Of a DNA stretch of 51,559 nucleotides, positions 47,101-51,559 are shown in pieces. The notes beneath the pieces were generated by a model. That model searched no databases, was not told the DNA's origin, and saw only the letters and a program-made list of their open reading frames with translations. Where the stretch lies: assembly GCA_902762905.1 (NCBI GenBank), contig CACWQE010000022.1, positions 1 through 51,559 of the forward strand, read 5' to 3'. Position 1 is the first letter of the stretch; every line of letters begins with the position of its first letter. A program made the translations under genes and the position numbers. Source of the stretch: an uncultured Lachnospiraceae bacterium (GTDB lineage: Bacteria; Bacillota; Clostridia; Lachnospirales; Lachnospiraceae).

Positions 47101-47651
47101 ATGATTTTATTGCAGACCCGGATACGGGTGAGACGGTTGCCAAAGATCAGATCTTATACACGATAGGTGGTATGGTCGCCGGCAAGACCGTGAAGATGAC
47201 AAAGAGCAATCAGAATATGGCATTTATTACTTTGGAAGATCTGTTAGGTTCGATCGAGGTTGTAGTATTCCCGAAGAAATACGAACAGTACCGGCAGATT
47301 TTAGAACCGGATTCCAAGATCTTTGTGTATGGACGTGCATCCATCAGTGAGGATGAGGGCAAGATGCTGTTAGAGCGTGCTGTATCATTTGATGAGATTC
47401 CCAAGCATGTTTATGTGCAGTGTGTGAATAAGGATGATTATAAGGCGAAGGAGCAGGGAATCTATGAGATCATCGATAAGCATCCGGGCAACAGTCCGGT
47501 CACGATCTGTTTGAAGGAGGAACACCAGAGTAAGAATCTTGGCAGACAGTTTTCATTGCAGGCAGATGAGGTGGCAATTGAGGAATTGAAGCAGTTGCTT
47601 GGTGAGGGCAAGGTTTTGTGCCGGACAGAGAAATGGAACACGGGGCGGTAG
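44172..47651 (+). CDS. dnaE: DNA polymerase III subunit alpha (DnaE)
   Basis: 1159 aa replicative polymerase of the DnaE type. N-terminal PHP domain (FTHLHVHTEYSLLDGASKI, ITDHGVMYG), catalytic palm with VGPGRGSAAGSIVSY and PDIDVDFCYERRQEVIDYV, fingers, (HhH)2 region, and a C-terminal OB fold (YTIGGMVAGKTVKMTKSNQN, then FITLEDLLGSIEVVVFP). In Firmicutes DnaE acts beside PolC, often extending RNA primers on the lagging strand. The usual pfkA neighbour is not present downstream. Confidence 0.97.
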   Translation: MSFTHLHVHTEYSLLDGASKIPELVHQAKELGMDSIAITDHGVMYGVIDFYRAAKKEGIKPIIGCEVYVAPGSRFDRELGKNENRYYHLVLLAENDTGYHNLMKIVSRGFTEGYYYKPRVDREVLQEFHEGVIALSACLAGEVATYLRQGFYEEAKKAALEHLAIFGENNYFLELQDHGIPDQQTVNQGLLRISQETGIPLVATNDIHYVKKEDAEAHDILLCIQTAKKVSDPDRMRYDGGQYYLKSEQEMEQLFPYAKQALENTGKIAERCNVEIVFGEQKVPKYEVPDGFTSYSYLKALCEEGLHKRYDPVTEELQARLDYELSTIEKMGYVDYFLIVWDFIKYAKDHGIAVGPGRGSAAGSIVSYCLEITNIDPIRFNLLFERFLNPERVTMPDIDVDFCYERRQEVIDYVVRKYGKEKVVQIVTFGTMAARMVIRDVGRALDMPYAAVDRIAKMIPMGQNGHNPTIKESLSISTDLKKAYEEEPDVKYLLDMSQKLEGLPRHASMHAAGVVIGQKAIDEFVPLSRGSEDAITTQFTMTTIEELGLLKMDFLGLRTLTVIQDAVRNIKQSKGIDIDIDHLNMEDSEVYDLLCTGQTDGIFQLESNGMKSFMKELKPRNIEDIIAGISLYRPGPMDFIPLYIKGKEHPETITYDCPQLEKILSPTYGCIVYQEQVMQIVMELAGYTLGRSDLVRRAMSKKKGDVMQRERQNFVYGNEAENVPGCISRGIDEKTANKIFDEMIDFAKYAFNKSHAAAYAVVAYQTAYLKCHYPEEFMAALITSVLDRTDKVSEYIAHCRRLGISILPPDINEGYSQFSVSDNAIRYGLSALKSVGRPVIDAIVEERELHGKFKDLKDFISRLSNKEVNKRTIESFIKSGALDSFPANRRQMMMIYVQLIDQVNQEKKSAMTGQMSLLDFLGEEEKKDFDVKYPNVPEYDKEELLAYEKEVLGIYVSGHPLEDYQELMDSNISATTHDFIADPDTGETVAKDQILYTIGGMVAGKTVKMTKSNQNMAFITLEDLLGSIEVVVFPKKYEQYRQILEPDSKIFVYGRASISEDEGKMLLERAVSFDEIPKHVYVQCVNKDDYKAKEQGIYEIIDKHPGNSPVTICLKEEHQSKNLGRQFSLQADEVAIEELKQLLGEGKVLCRTEKWNTGR

Positions 47652-47692
47652 TGATATATAAGATGTAGAGATAGGAAGGGATACGCAATACT

Positions 47693-48478
47693 ATGATTAC
47701 CAGTACGTCAAATGATAGGATTAAACAGATTATGAAATATAGGAAATCCGCCAAAGAACGTAGAAAACAGGGTGTGTTTTTGGTAGAAGGAATTCGAATG
47801 TTTGTGGAAATTCCAGAAACGTGGTGTCAGGAAGTATATATGACGGAGGACTTTTTGGAACGCCATCAGGAGCAGATCCCCGAATATCTGCTATCGAAGG
47901 TGGAACTTGTTGCACCTCATGTTATGGAGGCAATGACGGATACAAAGACGCCGCAGGGTGTGATTAGTGTTGTGTCACAGCCGACCTGTTCGATAGAAGA
48001 AGTGTGCATGCAAAAAGAAGACAGTGAGCCGCTCATTTTAGCACTGGAGAATCTGCAAGACCCAGGTAATCTGGGTACGATCGTGCGGACGGCAGAGGGT
48101 GCGGGGGTAACCGGTATTGTAATGAGCAGGGAGACAGTGGATATCTACAATCCCAAGGTAGTGCGTGCCACAATGGGGTCAATTTTCCGGGTTCCGTTTT
48201 GCTATGTCGAGAATCTGACTGACTGGATTGCCTCAATGAATGTCAGGGAAGTAGGAACTTATAGTGCGCATTTACAAGGAACAAGCTTTTACGACTTTGA
48301 CTATCAGAAACCGACAATATTTTGCATTGGGAATGAAGGAAATGGTCTGACAGATGTGCTGTCACAGACAACGAAACACAAAATTAAGATTCCGATGATG
48401 GGAAATGTAGAGTCGTTAAATGCCGCAACTGCGGCAACTGTACTGATGTACGAAGCAATGCGACAAAGAAATTCCTGA
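47693..48478 (+). CDS. TrmH/SpoU-family RNA 2'-O-methyltransferase
   Basis: 261 aa. The N-terminal substrate-binding domain (MITSTSNDRIKQIMKYRKS, then GVFLVEGIRMF) is joined to a SPOUT domain with motif 1 ENLQDPGNLGTIVRTAEGAG, motif 2 FCIGNEGNGLTD and motif 3 IPMMGNVESLNAATAATVLMYE. These make the AdoMet-binding trefoil knot. The substrate, 23S rRNA or tRNA, cannot be told by eye; RlmB and YsgA-type proteins are the closest relatives. It follows dnaE by 41 nt. Confidence 0.92.
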   Translation: MITSTSNDRIKQIMKYRKSAKERRKQGVFLVEGIRMFVEIPETWCQEVYMTEDFLERHQEQIPEYLLSKVELVAPHVMEAMTDTKTPQGVISVVSQPTCSIEEVCMQKEDSEPLILALENLQDPGNLGTIVRTAEGAGVTGIVMSRETVDIYNPKVVRATMGSIFRVPFCYVENLTDWIASMNVREVGTYSAHLQGTSFYDFDYQKPTIFCIGNEGNGLTDVLSQTTKHKIKIPMMGNVESLNAATAATVLMYEAMRQRNS

Positions 48479-48648
48479 TACCGACAAAACTAGTCCTTTT
48501 TAGAAGAAAAATACCCGTTCTATAAATCGACTTTCTGTACTAATATATAGTACATGATAAATGTTTTTTAAACAATTTGACACAATATATGGTGTTTGAC
48601 ATTTATTATGCGAACAAGAATTATAAAGTACATGGAAGGAGAAAGAAC

Positions 48649-49275
48649 ATGACAGAAAAGGCATTAAGTAACAATCAGGCAGTGGTAGCAGGGGAGATCA
48701 TTTCCGATTTTTCATTCAGCCATGAGATATTTGGCGAGGGGTTTTATATGGTGGATCTTTTAGTGAACCGCTTAAGTGACGCAACGGATGTAATTCCGTT
48801 AATGGTTTCTGACCGCTTGATCGATGTCACCCAGTCTCATATCGGGGAACATATTGAGGCAAAAGGACAGTTTCGTTCCTACAATAAACATGAGGAGACG
48901 AAGAACCGGCTGATTCTATCGCTGTTTGTCAGAGAACTCAATGTATTAGAGGACAATGAGGAAATGCAGCATCCAAACCAGATCTATCTTGATGGTTATA
49001 TCTGTAAGACTCCAATCTATCGGATGACACCGCTTGGCAGAGAAATTGCAGATGTATTGCTGGCAGTGAATCGCGCATATGGTAAGTCAGATTACATTCC
49101 ATGCATTTGCTGGGGACGGAATGCAAGGTTTGCAGGAAAGTTAGAGGTTGGCGAACATGTTGCTATCTGGGGACGGATTCAGAGCCGCGAATATCAGAAG
49201 AAATTAGAGAATGATGAGGTGATCAACCGTATCGCATATGAGGTGTCGGTTAGTAAGATGGAATGCTTAGAATGA
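48649..49275 (+). CDS. Single-stranded DNA-binding (OB-fold) protein
   Basis: 208 aa from the ATG at 48649, with GGAG upstream; an earlier ATG at 48577 would add a non-homologous leader. Two SSB-like OB folds in tandem are suggested: NQAVVAGEIISDFSFSHE (first), and NQIYLDGYICKTPIYRMTPLG with ADVLLAVNRAYGKSDYIPCI and YISCICWGRNARFAG-like strand (second, seen as DYIPCICWGRNARFAGKL). The second is the better match to Ssb/PriB. It lacks the acidic C-terminal tip of canonical SSB, so it is probably an accessory single-strand binding protein rather than the main SSB. Confidence 0.75.
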   Translation: MTEKALSNNQAVVAGEIISDFSFSHEIFGEGFYMVDLLVNRLSDATDVIPLMVSDRLIDVTQSHIGEHIEAKGQFRSYNKHEETKNRLILSLFVRELNVLEDNEEMQHPNQIYLDGYICKTPIYRMTPLGREIADVLLAVNRAYGKSDYIPCICWGRNARFAGKLEVGEHVAIWGRIQSREYQKKLENDEVINRIAYEVSVSKMECLE

Positions 49276-49423
49276 TTTCATTTGAAAAAGATTGCTTTTT
49301 ATGGAAGAATATGCTAGGATAATCGTATTTCTGGGGTATCTTTCAAATAGATGTTACATAGAAAGAGAAAGCCTTAGAATAGCATCAGTTGGATGCAGCA
49401 ACATATATATGAGGTGGAAAGAT

Positions 49424-49891
49424 ATGGAAAATGTACATATTATTTACGGTGCCGGTTATGGTAAGACGGCGGCAGCCATGGGACTTGCGGTGAAAGCAGC
49501 GGGAGCAGGACAGACCGTGACAATTGTGCAGTTTTTAAAAGGAAGCGATGCGGATTACAGCATCTTAAGCCAGTTTGATGAGATTCAGTTCTTTACCTTT
49601 GAGAACAGTGAGAAACCGTACGGACAACTGACTTTTGAAGAAAGAGAAGAGCAACGTGCGAAAGCCAAGAATAGCTTTCATTATGCGAAGAAGGTGATAG
49701 ATACCGGAAGCGCAGATGTGGTGATTCTAGATGAAGTGTTAGGGTTGATGGATTACAATATCTTTTGTACGGAAGATTTTGAGGAATTACTGTCTGCGGA
49801 CAGTGACGTGAAAGTGATATTAACAGGGCGGTGTTGTCCTGATGCAATTAAGAGAAAAGCTTCAATGTTATCACATATTGAAGCGAATTAA
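49424..49891 (+). CDS. CobO/BtuR-like corrinoid adenosyltransferase (P-loop)
   Basis: 155 aa from the ATG at 49424, with GAGGTGG 6 nt upstream. P-loop GAGYGKTAAAMGLAVKAAG in place of the usual GNGKGKTT, then IVQFLKG and VVILDEVLGLMDYN, ending VILTGRCCPD. This is the order of motifs in cob(I)yrinic acid a,c-diamide adenosyltransferase. The C-terminus beyond LTGR departs from the usual ADxVTE pattern, so substrate may differ. The B12 link would fit the MetH-activation-like protein at 6910 only loosely. A terminator follows. Confidence 0.78.
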   Translation: MENVHIIYGAGYGKTAAAMGLAVKAAGAGQTVTIVQFLKGSDADYSILSQFDEIQFFTFENSEKPYGQLTFEEREEQRAKAKNSFHYAKKVIDTGSADVVILDEVLGLMDYNIFCTEDFEELLSADSDVKVILTGRCCPDAIKRKASMLSHIEAN

Positions 49892-49896
49892 AAGAA

Positions 49897-49953
49897 GAGA
49901 GTATTGTGGCAGAAAAGGATTGTATGTGGTCTGCACAATACTCTCATTTTTTT
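49897..49953 (+). terminator. Terminator after the CobO-like gene
   Basis: GAGAGTATTGTG pairs with CACAATACTCTC (12 bp) and is followed by ATTTTTTT. Confidence 0.92.
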
Positions 49954-50032
49954 CAGGCATTGTAAAAATAAATGTTTGCCGGGTGTTCTGGTTAGTAGGA
50001 AATAAGGAAGTGGATATAGCAATTATAGGGTG

Positions 50033-50061
50033 TTGACAGCATATTTATATAGTGTTATGAT
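50033..50061 (+). promoter_or_regulatory. Promoter for the lysine riboswitch-dapA unit
   Basis: TTGACA (50033-50038), 17 nt, TATGAT (50056-50061), close to consensus and just upstream of the riboswitch. Confidence 0.85.
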
Positions 50062-50077
50062 TACATCAATAATGTGA

Positions 50078-50285
50078 TAAGGACGTAACGTCGATGTGTA
50101 GAGGCGCATGTGTCAAGAGTAACAGTTCCGACAGATAAGGCTGAGGGAAGAACTGGGAAAGGGGCTCGTGCCGAAGAGAATGACCACCTTATGGATCATT
50201 TATCTGGATGTTCAGTTAAGAGCTGTATGTCTGTCACCGATAGAGGATTTCGGATAAGCAGGAATCAGGTGGAGTGCTACGGAAA
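50078..50285 (+). ncRNA. Lysine riboswitch (L-box)
   Basis: Conserved core blocks appear in the right order: GTAGAGGCGCATGTGTCAAG with AGAGTAAC, then GGGAAAGGGGCTCGTGCCGA with AGAG, TGGATGTTCAGTTAAGAGC, TGTCTGTCACCGATAG, and GGTGGAGTGCTACGG closing P1. The match to the B. subtilis lysC leader pattern is good. High lysine should reduce dapA expression through the terminator at 50297. A 76-codon reading frame crosses it and is not a gene. Confidence 0.92.
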
Positions 50286-50296
50286 GAAGAAGGAAT

Positions 50297-50331
50297 ACGC
50301 TTCGTTGGCACTGCTGGCGGAGCGTTTGTTT
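50297..50331 (+). terminator. Riboswitch-controlled terminator before dapA
   Basis: ACGCTTCG pairs with CGGAGCGT (one G-U pair) around a 13 nt loop and is followed by TTGTTT. It lies between the L-box aptamer and the dapA ribosome site, the expected place for the expression platform. Confidence 0.75.
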
Positions 50332-50373
50332 ACATTATAATATCATTTATATGTAAGAAAAGGAGAAGAAAGT

Positions 50374-51270
50374 ATGTCAATTTTTACAGGATCAGCAGTT
50401 GCATTAGTAACCCCATTTAAGGAAGATGGATCGGTAGATTTCGATCAGTTGAAGGGATTGGTAGAGTATCATGTAGCGAATAAGACCGATGCGATCGTTA
50501 TCTGTGGAACAACCGGTGAGGCTTCTACCATGACGGAAGAAGAACATATGGAAGTAATTGCGAAGTGTGTAGAGTATGTGGCCAAGAGAATTCCGGTTAT
50601 TGCAGGAACAGGATCCAATTGCACTGAGACAGCCATTAAGTTATCGAAAGAAGCACAGGAAGTGGGAGCAGATGCACTTTTGGTTGTAACACCATATTAT
50701 AACAAGGCAACACAGGGTGGTCTGATCAAGCATTATACAGCGATTGCCAATGCAGTAGATCTTCCAATCATTATGTATAATGTACCAAGCAGAACTGGAT
50801 GTAATATTCAGCCAGCAACGGCAGTCACGCTTGCTAAGAACGTGAAGAATATTGTAGCAATCAAAGAGGCTTCCGGTAACATTTCACAGGTTGTCAAGTT
50901 GGCTCAGTTAGCAGATGGATGTATTGACATTTATTCCGGTAATGATGATCAGGTAGTACCATTACTTTCTTTGGGTGGTAAGGGCGTAATCTCTGTAACA
51001 GCGAATATCATTCCAGAGGATACACATGATATGGTTCAGAAGTATTTAGATGGTGATGTAGCAGGTTCTCTTGCATTACAGTTGAAGGCGATTGATCTTT
51101 GTGATGCTATGTTCTGTGAAGTGAACCCAATTCCGGTTAAGAAGGCCGTTGATCTTGCTGGTCTTTGCAATGGATATGTAAGAATGCCTATGACAGAGGC
51201 AGAGCCAGCCAGTGTGGAGAGGATTAAGAAGGCGATGAGCGAGTACGGTGTCAAGATCGTAAATGCATAA
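50374..51270 (+). CDS. dapA: 4-hydroxy-tetrahydrodipicolinate synthase
   Basis: Condenses pyruvate with aspartate semialdehyde at the start of the lysine/diaminopimelate branch. 298 aa TIM barrel: GSAVALVTPF, CGTTGEASTM, YYNKATQGG, the active-site Tyr135 in IIMYNVPSRTG and the Schiff-base Lys164 in VAIKEASGN. AAAGGAG lies before the ATG. It is controlled by the lysine riboswitch upstream. Copy C of the structured element begins 3 nt after its stop, so the mRNA would be bounded by structured RNA on both sides. Confidence 0.97.
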   Translation: MSIFTGSAVALVTPFKEDGSVDFDQLKGLVEYHVANKTDAIVICGTTGEASTMTEEEHMEVIAKCVEYVAKRIPVIAGTGSNCTETAIKLSKEAQEVGADALLVVTPYYNKATQGGLIKHYTAIANAVDLPIIMYNVPSRTGCNIQPATAVTLAKNVKNIVAIKEASGNISQVVKLAQLADGCIDIYSGNDDQVVPLLSLGGKGVISVTANIIPEDTHDMVQKYLDGDVAGSLALQLKAIDLCDAMFCEVNPIPVKKAVDLAGLCNGYVRMPMTEAEPASVERIKKAMSEYGVKIVNA

Positions 51271-51273
51271 TAT

Positions 51274-51559
51274 CCCTTGCACAGCGTAAGTGAGGACGGA
51301 CGCGCATGTTTTAGTGTGTTAACCCGGCTTTGGGCGGTGTCATATTGCAGCAGGCACACTTGCGTTACGGGCTCGCACGCAGCAGACACTAATACTCCTT
51401 ATAATAAGCGAACTCACATAAAAGCGGATATGGATTTATGAATGTATACACAAGTGATACGTATGCATTCTTAATCCATATCCGTTTTGTTCGTTCTGCT
51501 TATTATTACGTCGCAAAGTGCTGGCGTGCTCCACGTACCTGCTTGCAAACATGACAGAC
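51274..51559 (+). ncRNA. Copy C of the stop-adjacent structured element (after dapA, cut by window end)
   Basis: 286 nt that align along their whole length with copy L (9839 onward) at about 95 % identity by eye. They include CCCTTGCACAGCGTAAGT, GACGGACGCGCATGTT, CCCGGC, GGCGGTGTCAT, TTGCAGCAGG, the apical hairpin (51420-51488), CCTGCTTGCAA and ATGACA. One substitution in the hairpin arm changes a G-U pair to A-U. A small block after GCGCATGTT differs (about five changes with one indel). The window ends inside the descending strand, so the outer helices and the tail are not visible. Confidence 0.75.

Noticed and set aside
50110..50340. 76-codon reading frame upstream of dapA
   Set aside because: It lies across the lysine riboswitch and its terminator and has no ribosome site.
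1..51559. CRISPR arrays, toxin-antitoxin pairs, retrons, prophage or insertion sequences
   Set aside because: Looked for and not seen: no regularly spaced short direct repeats, and no transposase, integrase, reverse transcriptase or phage protein among the plausible genes.

Overview
This window looks like the chromosome of an anaerobic Firmicute of the class Clostridia, most likely a gut Lachnospiraceae in the Roseburia/Lachnospira/Agathobacter neighbourhood. The genus is inference. The reasons are [FeFe]-hydrogenase maturases (HydE, HydG), Gram-positive carbon control (HPr, EI, HprK, a Crh-like protein), the murB-rapZ-whiA block, a lysine riboswitch on dapA, AGGAGG ribosome sites, and a maltodextrin locus of the kind found in starch-using gut bacteria. 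I see no rRNA, tRNA, CRISPR array, transposase, integrase or phage gene.

Layout. 1-7.5 kb: hydG, hydE, plsC and lysA on the minus strand, then a DUF624 membrane protein, a DUF421 (YetF-like) membrane protein, and a protein resembling the methionine synthase activation domain. 7.6-12.5 kb: ptsH and ptsI, then a 1 kb non-coding block, then pyrG converging from the other side. 12.8-17.8 kb: ftsH, uvrC and an AraC regulator. 17.9-29.7 kb: glycogen phosphorylase, maltodextrin ABC transporter (binding protein and two permeases, no ATPase), LacI regulator, 4-alpha-glucanotransferase, a sugar-binding-domain/GGDEF fusion and an alpha-glucosidase. 29.8-36.8 kb: DUF1846 protein, hprK, ROK glucokinase, murB, rapZ, whiA and a Crh-like HPr paralogue. 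36.9-44.2 kb: FliD-C-like protein, large TPR/Sel1 protein, MocR regulator, AAA ATPase (DUF4143) and DUF5662 protein. 44.2-51.3 kb: dnaE, an rRNA methyltransferase, an SSB-like protein, a CobO-like ATPase and riboswitch-controlled dapA.

The most unusual content is non-coding. Four genes (hydG, ptsI, pyrG, dapA) are followed, 3-9 nt after the stop codon and always in the gene's own orientation, by an element that starts (CC)CTTGCACAGCGTAAGT and then GACGGACG. The two complete copies, after ptsI and after pyrG, lie tail to tail. By hand each folds into the same roughly 330-350 nt rod. The helices are kept by different base pairs in the two copies, a bulged U is conserved, and a 19-20 nt 3' tail is nearly invariant. 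This looks like an undescribed family of large structured 3'-UTR RNAs, or a mobile structured repeat that targets gene ends.

A second notable result is a split of HPr function. The ptsH product keeps the PTS histidine (His15) but has Lys at position 46. The Crh-like paralogue beside whiA has Glu at 15 but keeps Ser46, the HprK target. An intact hprK is present, so sugar transport and catabolite signalling may run on two separate proteins.
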